Notes: generated from the sequence alone by a model not told the origin. Positions 17,916 through 27,384 are shown, counted from the first letter of the stretch. The stretch is 64,000 nt of DNA from Rarobacter faecitabidus (GCF_006716265.1 NZ_VFOS01000001.1:682001-746000); one strand, 5' to 3'. Program-made: numbers and translations.

Positions 17916-18791
17916 ATGGTCAGCCCTAAGCGGGTGAGCGGGCGCGTCGGCGTCGTGACCGACTCGACGGCACGGTTCCCGGGGAATCCCGGCTCTCTGG
18001 TGAACCTGGCCGCGCCGATCGTGGTGCCTCTCTCCGTTGCGATCGAGGACCAGTCCCTCGCGGACGACCTTGAAATCGACTCCGCCGCCCTACGCACGAG
18101 GCTCGAGAACGGAGCGGTGGCGACGACTTCGCAACCAGGTCCGGGTGCGTTCGCGTCCGCCTACGCGCGCGCCGCCGAGCAAGGGTATTCGCAGGTGGTG
18201 TCGATTCACCTCTCTGCGGAGCTCTCGGGGACGTTCCACGCCGCGACGATGGCCGCGGAGGTCGCACCGCTGCCCGTCATGGTCGTCGATTCACGGTGCG
18301 CCGGTGCGGCGCTCGGGGCGGCCGTGGCCGCCGCGGCGCGCGTGGCCGCGGATGGCGCCTCGCCGTACGAGGTCGCGCAGATCGCGCTCGGCGTCGCCGG
18401 GGCGTCCTCGACGACCTTCATCGTCGATTCGCTGGATCACCTGCGACGGGGCGGCCGGCTTTCGCGCCCGGCGGCCGCGGTCGGTTCGGTCCTGGGGGTG
18501 CGCCCCATGCTCGGCCTGCGGGAGGGTCGTATCGACGTCGAGTACATCGCTCGCACGCGCCGCGCCGGGCTGCGTCGCATGGCGGAGTTGGCCGAACGAT
18601 TCATGGATCGGGGCAGCGAACCCGAGGCGCTGGTGCAGCATTTTGCGGAACTGTCCCGCGGGGAGGAACTCGCGGCGGCGATCGGTGAACGGATCGGCAC
18701 CGTGCCCCGGCTGGTGGACGCGGGCTGCGTGCTCGGTGCTCACGTGGGGCCGGGGATGCTTGGCATCGCGCTCGTGGAGCAGCGCTTCTAG
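17916..18791 (+). CDS. DegV family fatty-acid-binding protein
   Basis: A 291-residue DegV/FakB-like protein. It shows the N-terminal VGVVTDSTARFP, the TTSQPGPGAFASAYARAAEQG block, and SIHLSAELSGTFHAA, which bind the fatty-acid carboxylate. FakB proteins present fatty acids to the kinase FakA; no fakA is seen here. The ATG at 17916 is 5 bases after the leuS stop, and the longer open frame upstream is only an overlap inside leuS. It is probably co-transcribed with leuS. Confidence 0.88.
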   Translation: MVSPKRVSGRVGVVTDSTARFPGNPGSLVNLAAPIVVPLSVAIEDQSLADDLEIDSAALRTRLENGAVATTSQPGPGAFASAYARAAEQGYSQVVSIHLSAELSGTFHAATMAAEVAPLPVMVVDSRCAGAALGAAVAAAARVAADGASPYEVAQIALGVAGASSTTFIVDSLDHLRRGGRLSRPAAAVGSVLGVRPMLGLREGRIDVEYIARTRRAGLRRMAELAERFMDRGSEPEALVQHFAELSRGEELAAAIGERIGTVPRLVDAGCVLGAHVGPGMLGIALVEQRF

Positions 18792-18827
18792 CGTCAACTT
18801 CTCCACAGGCTGCCCCCGGGGCGCCGG

Positions 18828-19832
18828 ATGGCGCTGCATGCGCGTAGGTTCGCGGGCATGGTGATTGAGGACGAGCCCGCCCGCGCGCGGGCCACGCGGC
18901 ACGAATGGCGCGACGCGGATGCCGACGAGGCGTCTCGGTGGGCGACCCGAGATGAGGATTCGCGCGAAGGAGGCGACTGGACAGCGCGCGAATCGCGGGC
19001 GGCCGGCGCGGGCCGCGACGATGACGAGCATTGGCGACGCGGTGAGACGAATGCGGCCGCGCTTGGATCCAGATGGTCCCTGACCAGGGTGTCACTGCTG
19101 GCCTTCCTCGTCGTCGTGGCCGTGAGCGTGGCCGTGGCCTGGTGGTCGTCGCGCCCCGCGGATCCCGTGGCCATCTTCGGGGTGCAGGCGGATGCGGGAG
19201 GGGTAACAGATGGCGGAGCGCCTTCGGATGGGCAAGTGCTTGCGACGGGATCAGGCATGCCAGGCGACGGCGCATCCGCGGTCAGTGACGGCGCGGCGCC
19301 CGTTCCCGCCGGGTCAGCGCCGGACGAGGAGCTCGTCGACCTCGCCGCCGATCCTGCGACGGTGGTGGTGCACGTTGTGGGTCAGGTCAAGCACCCCGGC
19401 GTGGTGCGGCTCACGCGTGGGGCGCGTGGAGCGGATGCGGTCGCGGCAGTCGGAGGACTCAAAGCGAATGCCGATGCGACGGCGGTGAACCTTGCGGCGC
19501 TCGTCAGCGACGGCCAGCAATTGGTGATACCGAAACGCGGGAAGGGCGGATCCTCCGGGCCAGTGGTTGATCCGGCCGGTCCGACGGCTCTCGACAGCAG
19601 CGCCGGGACGCAGCCGGCCGATGGCGGTTCGGCAAGCGCCTCCCTGGTCAACCTCAACAGTGCGAGCGCCACCGAACTCGAGAGTCTTCCCGGCATCGGC
19701 CCCGCATTGGCGGAGCGCATCGTCGCGTGGCGAACCGCGCAGGGCCCGTTTACGTCCATCGAGCAGTTGACTCAGGTCTCGGGTATCGGTTCGGCTAGGT
19801 TCGGCGCACTGCGAGACCTGGTGACGCTGTGA
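18828..19832 (+). CDS. comEA: ComEA-like helix-hairpin-helix DNA-binding protein
   Basis: A 334-residue protein with an acidic, Arg-rich N-terminal cytoplasmic part (about residues 1-84), one membrane helix (SLLAFLVVVAVSVAVAWW, about 87-104) and an extracellular rest. Residues about 180-240 form a SLBB domain (VVVHVVGQVKHPGVVRL...LVSDGQQLVIPK). The C-terminus has two helix-hairpin-helix motifs (VNLNSASATELESLPGIGP and IEQLTQVSGIGSARF) that bind DNA. ComEA hands incoming DNA to the ComEC channel. The start is uncertain: ATG 18828 or ATG 18858. The stop overlaps the comEC GTG. Confidence 0.88.
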   Translation: MALHARRFAGMVIEDEPARARATRHEWRDADADEASRWATRDEDSREGGDWTARESRAAGAGRDDDEHWRRGETNAAALGSRWSLTRVSLLAFLVVVAVSVAVAWWSSRPADPVAIFGVQADAGGVTDGGAPSDGQVLATGSGMPGDGASAVSDGAAPVPAGSAPDEELVDLAADPATVVVHVVGQVKHPGVVRLTRGARGADAVAAVGGLKANADATAVNLAALVSDGQQLVIPKRGKGGSSGPVVDPAGPTALDSSAGTQPADGGSASASLVNLNSASATELESLPGIGPALAERIVAWRTAQGPFTSIEQLTQVSGIGSARFGALRDLVTL

Positions 19833-21760
19833 GCGAGGATTGGCGGACCGCCAGGTGGCACGACGCCCGACTGGTGCCCGCTGCTCTGGCAGCTTGGGTT
19901 GCCAGTGCGCTATTCGATGGTCTGCCGTCGCTGTCGCGTTTCGCCGCGGTGACGGCGCTCATTGCGTTGCTCGCCGCAGTGATGTGCGCGTTAGGCCGCC
20001 GACTGCGAGGGGCGGGAGGGGAACTCGGCCCGGGACGGAAGCGTGGCGCCGGAGAATCGCGTGGCGTTCGAGGGAACCACGGCCAAGAAAGAATCCGTGG
20101 CGCCGGAGGAAAGCGCGGCGCGTTGCCGCGAAGGTCGACCCGAACGAGTGACGCCCCATCGTTCACGAGCGGTGCGCCGCTCAGACCGACTGCGCGTTCG
20201 CCCACGGGCCAGGACGACGGGCGGAATGGTCGCCTGCCCGCTCGCCGGTACCAGTTCGCAGCCGTCGCGCTGGTAGTCGGCGCGGTGAGCGCCCTGGCCG
20301 CGTGGCGAGCCGACCCGGGCCTGGACACCGCATGCGGGGGTGCGGCGGGCAATGGCACGATCGCCGCACTCGTTCAACTTATGAGTGAACCTAAACCGTA
20401 TGGAGCCGCCGAACCCGGCACCGAGCCGCGTTGGTGGGCTCAGGCGAGGATCCACGGGATCGCACGTCCTCCGAGCGAGGCCGCGAGCGATGTTCCGGAG
20501 ACGTCGAACATCGACGACTGGTTCATGCCGCGCGCATCGGTCAACTCGACCATCTTCGCGAGGGGAGAGGCTCCGCACTGGGCTGAATACGCTTTGGTTA
20601 CCGGAACGGCCACGGGGTCAACGGGGCGAGCGTGCGACATTCTGCGGGTCAGTCGCCTTCACGTCGTCAGGTCCGCACCGAGGTGGGCGCGATGGGCCGA
20701 CCCCGTGCGCGCGGCTACACGGGAAATCTCGCAAGCACTCTCACCTGCTGGGGCCGGACTGGTTCCGGGAGTCGCGGTGGGTGATACGGCCAACCTCCCT
20801 GCGGAACTCGCCGAATCGATGCGCGTAGCCGGCCTTACTCACCTCACCGCCGTGTCCGGTGCACACTTCGCCATTTTGAGCGCGCTCGCCTGGAACCTGC
20901 TCGGCTATGCCCGATTGTCCGGCCGAATCCGCGGCGTGTTGATCCTCACCTTGATCGGTGTGCTGGTGGTTCTGGTGCGGCCCGAACCCTCCGTTGTTCG
21001 GGCCGCGGCCATGGCGCTCATCGCCGTCGTCGGAATCATGCTAGGTCGACGTTCGTCGCCCATTCCTGCGCTAGCGGTCGGCGTGATTGCGCTGCTGATG
21101 CTTGCGCCCGAGTTGTCACTGAGCAGCGGGTTCGCCCTGTCGGTGGCGGCCACTAGCGGCCTCGTGCTGATCGCGCCCCTCGTCGAGGCTCGTTTGCTCT
21201 GGCTGCCCGCTGTGATCCGGTCGCACCTCGCGCTGGCGCTCAGCGCCCAAGTCGCCTGCGCGCCGTTGATCGTCCTGCTTTCACCGAACCTCCTCGGATG
21301 GGCGGTCGTCGCCAACGTGATCGTCGCGCCGGTCGTCCCCGCCTTGACATTGTTCGGTGCGGTCGTGGTGCTGACCGCGGTTAGTGCGCCCGGGATAGCG
21401 CGAGTTGCCGCGTGGCTGGCAGACTGGTGCGCCCGATGGATCGCGCTGGTTGCCGATGCGGCAGCGGGCGCACCGGGCGCCGAACTGGCATGGTTGCCAG
21501 GCGTGACCGGCGCGGCGCTCATGGCCGCCACGAGCGCTGCTTTCGTCATCATCGTCGTGCGCGCCGGGGATGCACGCTGGTACGCAGCGGCGTATCTGCG
21601 GCCGTTGTATCTCGCCCGTCGCCACTTGCGCGCCGTGCGGCGGAGCCGGGTAGGCGGCGGCAGCCGGGTCCGGGCGGGATACTCGCGCACGCGCACTCTC
21701 GTGCCGCGAGGCGTGGATAGTACTGCCGGTCTGCGCGCAAGAGCGCGGCGAAGGCCCTGA
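19829..21760 (+). CDS. comEC: ComEC/Rec2-family channel protein without the MBL domain
   Basis: A 643-residue polytopic membrane protein. The competence domain is clear, with GDTANLPAELAESMRVAGLTHL (in two pieces) and TAVSGAHFAILSALAWNL at residues about 322-360, followed by about seven hydrophobic helices to residue 585. Typical ComEC continues with a metallo-beta-lactamase nuclease domain; here the protein stops after a short Arg-rich tail. Between two early helices, residues about 55-140 are a low-complexity Gly/Arg/Ser insertion with repeated GAGG/GAGES elements. It should form the DNA-uptake channel, and ComEA lies immediately upstream. Confidence 0.87.
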   Translation: MSEDWRTARWHDARLVPAALAAWVASALFDGLPSLSRFAAVTALIALLAAVMCALGRRLRGAGGELGPGRKRGAGESRGVRGNHGQERIRGAGGKRGALPRRSTRTSDAPSFTSGAPLRPTARSPTGQDDGRNGRLPARRYQFAAVALVVGAVSALAAWRADPGLDTACGGAAGNGTIAALVQLMSEPKPYGAAEPGTEPRWWAQARIHGIARPPSEAASDVPETSNIDDWFMPRASVNSTIFARGEAPHWAEYALVTGTATGSTGRACDILRVSRLHVVRSAPRWARWADPVRAATREISQALSPAGAGLVPGVAVGDTANLPAELAESMRVAGLTHLTAVSGAHFAILSALAWNLLGYARLSGRIRGVLILTLIGVLVVLVRPEPSVVRAAAMALIAVVGIMLGRRSSPIPALAVGVIALLMLAPELSLSSGFALSVAATSGLVLIAPLVEARLLWLPAVIRSHLALALSAQVACAPLIVLLSPNLLGWAVVANVIVAPVVPALTLFGAVVVLTAVSAPGIARVAAWLADWCARWIALVADAAAGAPGAELAWLPGVTGAALMAATSAAFVIIVVRAGDARWYAAAYLRPLYLARRHLRAVRRSRVGGGSRVRAGYSRTRTLVPRGVDSTAGLRARARRRP

Positions 21761-21844
21761 TCGGCCGGTCTGCGCGCCGGTCAGGAGGCGCACGGGGAGG
21801 GCGACATCGAGGGATCACACCGCCGCCCGAAGAGCCGGTGACGA

Positions 21845-21850
21845 TAGACT
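21845..21850 (+). promoter_or_regulatory. possible -10 box for holA
   Basis: TAGACT stands 84 bases upstream of the holA start, in the 174-base gap after comEC. No matching -35 box is evident. Confidence 0.3.
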
Positions 21851-21934
21851 CGGGCTTGCTGACTGATCACGCTTCGCGTCGCGGTGACGCGCGTGACGCG
21901 GCGCACGACATGAGTGAGGAAGGGGCGGTACACG

Positions 21935-22891
21935 GTGGCGACAGAGTCGGAACTCGCTCCGATCACGCTTATCCAAGGCGCTGAATCCGTGCTCGTGGAG
22001 CGGGCCGAGCACGCCATTCGTGAAGCGGCGCTCGACCGCCATCCGTCCATGGAGCGCACGAGCGTAGACGCGGCTGGCTACACGGCTGGCACCCTCGCCG
22101 CGCTCGCCAGCCCGTCTCTCTTCGCGGAGCCCCGTTACATCGTCATCGACGAACTCCAGGCGGCACCCGACGAACTCATCAGCGACGCCCTGCGCTACCT
22201 GGCCGCCCCGGAACCGGACGTCTACCTCGTCCTGATCCATCGCGGCGGCGTGCGAGGCAAGAAACTGCTCGACGCCATGAAGAAGGCGGGTGTCCCAAAG
22301 CTCGCTTGCGATCCGCTCAAGAAGGACGCCGACAAGCTTGCCTTCGTGATGCACGAGTTCAAGACGGCCAAGCGGCGTGCCACCACGGAAGCCGCCGAGG
22401 CGCTGGTGAACGCGGTCGGCTCCGATCTTCGCGAACTCGCTGCGGCGTGCACTCAGCTCATCTCGGATTCCGAAGGAATGATCGACGTCACGCAGGTGGA
22501 TCGATACTACGGCGGTCGCGTCGAGGTCAGTTCGTTTCGCGTGGCCGATGCTGCGGTCGCGGGCCGGTCCCAAGAGGCCATCGTCGCGTTGCGACACGCA
22601 TTCGCGACCGGTGCGGATCCCGTCCCCCTCATTGCCACGCTGGCGATGAAACTCCGGACGCTCGCGCTGGTCGCGGGACACAACGGTAGCCCAGCCGCTG
22701 CCGCCAAGGAACTGGGCATGGCGCCATGGCAGGTCGAGCGGGCCCGCAAAGACCTGCGGGGATGGACGCCGCAGGCACTGGCATCGGCCATCATTGCCAC
22801 GGCCGCAGCCGACGCCGACGTGAAGGGGGCCGCCCGCGACCCTCACTTTGCCGTGGAGCGGGCCGTTCTCACGATCGCCACGCGCGGCTGA
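21935..22891 (+). CDS. holA: DNA polymerase III subunit delta
   Basis: A 318-residue clamp-loader subunit. The N-terminal part reads ITLIQGAESVLVERAEHAI, with FAEPRYIVIDELQAAPDELI and LVLIHRGGVRGKKLLDAMKK, as in HolA delta proteins, and a C-terminal helical collar follows. Delta opens the sliding clamp during replication. The GTG at 21935 was chosen because GGAAGGGG precedes it; an in-frame GTG at 21914 would add seven residues. Following comEC-holA-rpsT is the usual actinobacterial order. Confidence 0.9.
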   Translation: MATESELAPITLIQGAESVLVERAEHAIREAALDRHPSMERTSVDAAGYTAGTLAALASPSLFAEPRYIVIDELQAAPDELISDALRYLAAPEPDVYLVLIHRGGVRGKKLLDAMKKAGVPKLACDPLKKDADKLAFVMHEFKTAKRRATTEAAEALVNAVGSDLRELAAACTQLISDSEGMIDVTQVDRYYGGRVEVSSFRVADAAVAGRSQEAIVALRHAFATGADPVPLIATLAMKLRTLALVAGHNGSPAAAAKELGMAPWQVERARKDLRGWTPQALASAIIATAAADADVKGAARDPHFAVERAVLTIATRG

Positions 22892-23145
22892 GGATGATTG
22901 CTTTCACGCGGCACGGGGCGCTCTGGCGCGAGCTGCCGCACGGGAATCCGTCTGCGCGCACGGCGAACTGCCGTACCGGGATTGGACCGCGCCGGATTCG
23001 ATTCCTTCGATTCCGCTGGGGATCGCCCGCGTGGTGACCGTCCGGCCAGTGAACGCCCGCACGTAGACCGCCGCACTGGCCGTGCGAGGGGATCGCCCGC
23101 ACCGGGATCGGCGCAGCCAGATACGAACCTGAACTAACGAAAAAG
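22892..23145. other. intergenic region between holA and rpsT, no gene seen
   Basis: About 317 bases separate holA from the convergent rpsT gene. Apart from the terminator at 23146-23183, the stretch shows only short GC-rich repeats (GGGGATCGCCCGC occurs twice, near 23019 and 23089). No open frame here resembles a protein. Confidence 0.5.
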
Positions 23146-23183
23146 CGGTGGGCGCCGCGTTCACGAGAACGCGGCGCCCACCG
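23146..23183 (-). terminator. rho-independent terminator of rpsT
   Basis: A perfect 16-bp inverted repeat (23146-23161 and 23168-23183) with a 6-base loop is followed, on the minus strand, by GCTTTTTCG. It lies 26 bases after the rpsT stop. Confidence 0.88.
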
Positions 23184-23208
23184 GCAAACCTGATGTTGGC
23201 AGTCAGCC

Positions 23209-23469
23209 TCACACGTTGTTGACAGACTTCGCGAGCGCCGACTTGCGGTTCGCGGCCTGGTTCGCGTGGATGACACCCTTCGAGACGGCCTTGTCGAGCT
23301 TGCGTGAGGCGTCGGTCAGGGCCGCTGCCGCAGCATCCTTGTCGCCGGACTCGACCGCCGCGTGCACCTTGCGCACGTAGGTCTTGAGCTCGGACTTGAC
23401 GGCCTTGTTGCGCAGGCGCGCCTTCTCGTTGGTCTTGATCCGCTTGATCTGGGACTTGATGTTCGCCAC
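23209..23469 (-). CDS. rpsT: 30S ribosomal protein S20
   Basis: An 86-residue basic protein with the S20 pattern: [20 protein letters not shown], then [19 protein letters not shown] and [21 protein letters not shown]20 binds 16S rRNA early in 30S assembly. The GTG at 23469 gives the canonical N-terminus; the longer open frame upstream has no homology. Its adjacency to holA is conserved in many bacteria. A TAGGAT box at 23608-23613 (minus strand) is a possible promoter. Confidence 0.96.
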   Translation of the reverse strand: MANIKSQIKRIKTNEKARLRNKAVKSELKTYVRKVHAAVESGDKDAAAAALTDASRKLDKAVSKGVIHANQAANRKSALAKSVNNV

Positions 23470-23976
23470 TTTGGAACTCTCTTGGTTTGTTCGCCGAAGC
23501 GAGCTGATTAGGTCAGTGAAGGCTCTTCCGGCTCCGGGACTGGGGTGGGGAACCCGTGGAGAGGAGACGGCGATGTGCCCACTGACCCAGCGGGCACACA
23601 AAGAAGAATCCTATCACGACCGCGGGTGAGCACGGCAACGCCTCCGACCGCAGTCGATACCGTGGGTCAGTTGGGTCAGTCGGGATGCCCCGGTTGCTCC
23701 TCGCCTGAGCAGCGCGCGGCCCGCGCGCGGACGTCCCTGCCTGGGGCTCCTCGTCCGTGATCGGCGGCTATGGCCGTGAGTTCGTGCCCGCGCGGCGCCG
23801 ACGGGAGGGCGGGGTCGTGTGCCCTCGCGGCGCCGATGGCACGGGGGAGTCCGGCTCCGCGCAGCACCGCTGGAAGGGCGTGGTCACGCCCGCACAGCGC
23901 CGTCGGCGATTTCGGGCCATATGCGGTGAAATCTGTCCGCCACAAGTCCGTTACATTGCGTGAGTACGGTGACCCC
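23470..23976. other. divergent intergenic region between rpsT and the ATP-grasp gene
   Basis: About 507 bases without a supported gene. It must hold the rpsT promoter (possible -10 TAGGAT on the minus strand, 23613-23608) and the promoter of the ATP-grasp operon (possible TTACAT near 23951). Short GC-rich repeats (GGGTCAGT twice near 23664; CGCGGCGCCGA twice near 23791 and 23826) are present. Open frames here have no recognisable family pattern. Confidence 0.45.
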
Positions 23977-25548
23977 ATGCGCGAGACGTTTGAGGACTAC
24001 GACCTTGGCATCGCCTGGGATGAGATGTTCAGCCAGGACGGCCGACCCCATCGCGCCAGCGTGCCCGTCTACCGGACGTTGGCGGGACTGTCCAAGGAGG
24101 AGATACAGGCCCGCGCCGACGCCCTGGCCCGCAGTTATCTCGACCAGGGCGTCACCTTCGACTTCGCAGGCGAGGAACGTCCCTTTCCGCTGGATGCGGT
24201 TCCGAGGGTGATCGACACCGCGGAGTGGCGCACGGTCGAGCAGGGCGTCGCCCAGCGCGTCCAGGCGCTCGAGGCCTTCCTGGACGATGTCTACGGGCAG
24301 CAACAGGTCATCCGCGACGGCGTTGTCCCGCGGGCGGTCATCCAGACGTGCGCCGAGTTCCAGCGGGAGGCCATGGGCATCGGTCCTGCGAACGGCGTGC
24401 GCGCCCACGTCTCGGGCATCGACCTCATCCGCGACGAGCAGGGCAACTTCCGGGTGCTGGAGGACAACGTCCGCATTCCCTCGGGAGTGTCCTACGTCAT
24501 CTCCAACCGCCGGGCGATGGCGCAGTCCTTCCCGGAGCTCTTTGCGCGGTTGCGAATCCGTCCCGTCGACACGTACCCCAGCCACCTCCTTCAGGCGCTG
24601 ATGAAGGCGGCACCGGCGTCGGCGAGCGCCGATCCCACGGTCGTGGTCCTGACGCCGGGCGTCTACAACTCGGCCTATTTCGAGCACTCTCTGCTCGCCC
24701 GGCTCATGGGCGTCGAGCTCGTCGAGGGCTCGGATCTGTTCGTCGCGTCGAATCACGTGTGGATGCGCACCACGGAGGGCCGGCGCCGCGTTGACGTCAT
24801 CTATCGCCGGGTGGACGACAGTTTCCTCGACCCCGTCCACTTCCGGGCCGATTCGGTCCTCGGAGTTCCGGGCATCCTCAACGTCGCCCGGCGCGGAAAC
24901 GTGACGATCGCGAACTCGGTCGGCAACGGAGTCGCCGACGACAAACTCGTCTACACGTACGTCCCCGACCTGATCCGCTACTACCTGTCGGAGGATCCGA
25001 TCCTGCCCAACGTCGACACGTGGCGACTGCAGGAACCCGAGGCGCTGGCCGAGGTCGTGGACCGGCTCGATGAACTCGTGGTCAAGCCGGTCGACGGCTC
25101 GGGCGGCAAGGGCATCGTCGTAGGGCCGGCGGCGAGCAGGGCGGAGTTGGACGAGTTACGAGCCAAGCTCGTGCAGGATCCACGCGGTTGGATCGCCCAG
25201 CCGGTGGTCCAGTTGTCGACGGCGCCGACCTGGGTCGACGGTCAGTTGGCACCGCGCCACATCGACCTTCGGCCGTTCGCCGTCAACGACGGCGACAAGG
25301 TGTGGGTGCTTCCGGGCGGATTGACCCGGGTGGCGCTGCCCAAGGGGCAACTGGTGGTCAACTCGTCCCAGGGCGGCGGATCCAAGGACACGTGGGTGCT
25401 GGGTGCGGGCCGCGCGACCGCTTCACCGGCGGCGGAGACCGCAGCTGCGGCGACGCCGCTCGGCACGGTTCCCCTCACCCAGAACCCGAACGACCTCGAC
25501 TCGTCGAAGTTCGAGCTGAGCCAGCAGCAACAGCAGCAGGAACAATAG
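23977..25548 (+). CDS. circularly permuted ATP-grasp protein (type 2)
   Basis: A 523-residue protein of the circularly permuted ATP-grasp family (formerly DUF404/DUF407). Visible blocks are GVTFDFAGEERPFPLDAVPRV, HVSGIDLIRDEQGNFRVLEDN, RIPSGVSYVISNR, the glycine-rich KPVDGSGGKGIVVGP and HIDLRPFAVND. Such enzymes are predicted to make peptide or amide bonds using ATP; no substrate is proven for this one. The ATG at 23977 begins the family N-terminus, and the open frame upstream is not supported. The C-terminus is a Gln-rich tail. The alpha-E gene starts 14 bases later. Confidence 0.88.
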   Translation: MRETFEDYDLGIAWDEMFSQDGRPHRASVPVYRTLAGLSKEEIQARADALARSYLDQGVTFDFAGEERPFPLDAVPRVIDTAEWRTVEQGVAQRVQALEAFLDDVYGQQQVIRDGVVPRAVIQTCAEFQREAMGIGPANGVRAHVSGIDLIRDEQGNFRVLEDNVRIPSGVSYVISNRRAMAQSFPELFARLRIRPVDTYPSHLLQALMKAAPASASADPTVVVLTPGVYNSAYFEHSLLARLMGVELVEGSDLFVASNHVWMRTTEGRRRVDVIYRRVDDSFLDPVHFRADSVLGVPGILNVARRGNVTIANSVGNGVADDKLVYTYVPDLIRYYLSEDPILPNVDTWRLQEPEALAEVVDRLDELVVKPVDGSGGKGIVVGPAASRAELDELRAKLVQDPRGWIAQPVVQLSTAPTWVDGQLAPRHIDLRPFAVNDGDKVWVLPGGLTRVALPKGQLVVNSSQGGGSKDTWVLGAGRATASPAAETAAAATPLGTVPLTQNPNDLDSSKFELSQQQQQQEQ

Positions 25549-25562
25549 GCCGGGAGGCGCTG

Positions 25563-26495
25563 ATGCTAAGTCGGATCGCTGAATCCTTGTTCTGGATCGG
25601 CCGCTACGTGGAGCGAGCGGATGACACCGCCCGCATCCTCGACGTCCACATCCAATTGCTCTCGGAAAACCCGTGGGCGGAGGAGGACCAGGCCTGCAGA
25701 TCGCTCCTGAAGATCATGGACCGACCCGCCGCGGAGGACGGCACGCTCGTGGCGCGAGTCGACATGCTCGACGTCCTCGCGCACGATCGGGTCAATCCAT
25801 CGTCCATCGCCGGTGCGCTGATCGCCGCGCGGGAGAATGCACGGCGCGCTCGCGAGACCATCTCGACCGAGTTATGGGAGTGCCTGAACACGACGCGCAA
25901 CGTGGTGCTCGACAAGAATCGCCACCTCTCGCCGCACAACTATTTCTCGTGGGTACGCGGGCGCGCGGCCATGGTCGCGGGCATCCAGGACTCCGGCACG
26001 AGCCGGGACGACACGTGGCTGTTCATGATTCTCGGGCGCTCTATCGAGCGCGCCGACATGACGGCGCGACTCATCACGGCCCAGGCGCACCTGGGGTCTT
26101 CGGGCCCGGGCTGGACGACGCTACTGCGCTCGTGCGGCGCCTACGAGGCCTTCCTGCGCGCCTACCGCGGGCGCGCGGGGGACGAGCAGGCGGCGGCATT
26201 CCTCGTCCTCGATCGGCTCTTCCCGCGCTCGATCGTCCATGCGCTCAGCCTGGCGGAGGAATGCCTACGTGCGCTGGACTCGGACGAGGGCCGCAGCGGT
26301 GTGACGGACGAGGCGCTTCGCGAGCTGGCGCTGGCCCGCGTCGCCCTCGAATACGGCAAGCCCGATAGCCTGATGGCGGCGCTCCCGGAGGCCATGGACA
26401 AGGTGCAGCGCGCATGTTCGGCTGCGTCACAGGCCGTCAAGAAGAGGTACTTTCCCGCCGAGGGAGCCGTGGAATGGGTCGAGGAGGGGCTATGA
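25563..26495 (+). CDS. alpha-E domain protein
   Basis: A 310-residue, largely helical protein of the alpha-E (DUF403) family, starting LSRIAESLFWIGRYVERADD, with TISTELWECLNTTRNVV, SRDDTWLFMILGRSIERADMT and RVALEYGKPDSL. Its role is unknown, but it is nearly always encoded beside a circularly permuted ATP-grasp protein and a transglutaminase-like protein, as here. Its stop overlaps the transglutaminase start (ATGA), which indicates translational coupling. A GGGAGG site precedes the ATG. Confidence 0.9.
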   Translation: MLSRIAESLFWIGRYVERADDTARILDVHIQLLSENPWAEEDQACRSLLKIMDRPAAEDGTLVARVDMLDVLAHDRVNPSSIAGALIAARENARRARETISTELWECLNTTRNVVLDKNRHLSPHNYFSWVRGRAAMVAGIQDSGTSRDDTWLFMILGRSIERADMTARLITAQAHLGSSGPGWTTLLRSCGAYEAFLRAYRGRAGDEQAAAFLVLDRLFPRSIVHALSLAEECLRALDSDEGRSGVTDEALRELALARVALEYGKPDSLMAALPEAMDKVQRACSAASQAVKKRYFPAEGAVEWVEEGL

Positions 26496-27337
26496 GCCGG
26501 TACGAGGTGGTCCACACGAACGCGTTCCGCTACCAGGCACCCGTCAGGGCGTCGTACAACGAGGCGAGGATGACGCCTTCGCAGGGACGGGGCCAGCGGC
26601 TGATCGACTTCGAGCTAGACATCGACCCCGCCACATCTCGCTACGAGTACACCGACTACTGGGGGACGCGTGTCACCTCGTTCGAGGTGCTGCGCCCTCA
26701 CTCGCAGCTCAGCATCGTGGGCCGTAGCGTAGTGGAGACCGCAGTCATCGACATCGCGCAGCGATCCGATGCGACGTGGGGCGATCTGCGGGACGAGGCG
26801 CAGCGCGATCGCATGTCGGGCTACCTGATGACCTCGGCCGCGACGGAGGTGCCGGGCGAGGTGTGCGAAGTCGCGCGGTCCTACGCCGATGTCGAGGAAC
26901 CCGACAGCGCGGCGGTTTCGATCTCCCTGGCACTTCGTGACGAAATGGAGTACGTGCCCGGCGTGACCACCGCGCATACACTCGCGACCGAGGCGTGGCA
27001 TGTTCGCAAGGGGGTCTGCCAGGACATCGCACAGCTCACGGTGGGGGCGTTGCGATCGGTGGGGATTCCCGCGCTGTACGTCTCGGGATACTACGATCCG
27101 CGCGACGGGGCCGATCTGGACGGCGCCACGGTGATCGGCCAGTCGCATGCGTGGGTGGAGTGGTGGGCCGGTTCCTGGCGCGCGTTCGATCCCACCAACC
27201 GCGCGCCCGTGGGTGATCGCTACATCGTCATCGGCCGGGGCCGGGAGTACGCGGACGTTCCGCCGTTCAAGGGCGTGTACACCGGTGGCGGGACGAGTGC
27301 GCTCGACGTCAGCGTGGCCATGACGAGGCGCAACTAG
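26492..27337 (+). CDS. transglutaminase-like cysteine peptidase family protein
   Basis: A 281-residue protein with an N-terminal beta-rich domain (SRYEVVHTNAFRYQAPVRASY) and a transglutaminase core. The catalytic triad is visible: Cys in KGVCQDIAQL, His in GQSHAWVEWW and Asp in FDPTNR. These bacterial enzymes usually act as peptidases rather than crosslinkers. With the ATP-grasp and alpha-E proteins it could process a peptide made by the former; this is inference from conserved neighbourhood. ATG at 26492 with GAGGAGG upstream. Confidence 0.88.
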   Translation: MSRYEVVHTNAFRYQAPVRASYNEARMTPSQGRGQRLIDFELDIDPATSRYEYTDYWGTRVTSFEVLRPHSQLSIVGRSVVETAVIDIAQRSDATWGDLRDEAQRDRMSGYLMTSAATEVPGEVCEVARSYADVEEPDSAAVSISLALRDEMEYVPGVTTAHTLATEAWHVRKGVCQDIAQLTVGALRSVGIPALYVSGYYDPRDGADLDGATVIGQSHAWVEWWAGSWRAFDPTNRAPVGDRYIVIGRGREYADVPPFKGVYTGGGTSALDVSVAMTRRN

Positions 27338-27384
27338 TACCAGCCCTGGGACTTTTGTGCGGGTCGCCCGCCGCCTTCGGCGCA

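Noticed and set aside
22892-23145. Small gene between holA and rpsT
   Set aside because: Short frames exist on both strands but none has a good start, ribosome site or recognisable pattern.
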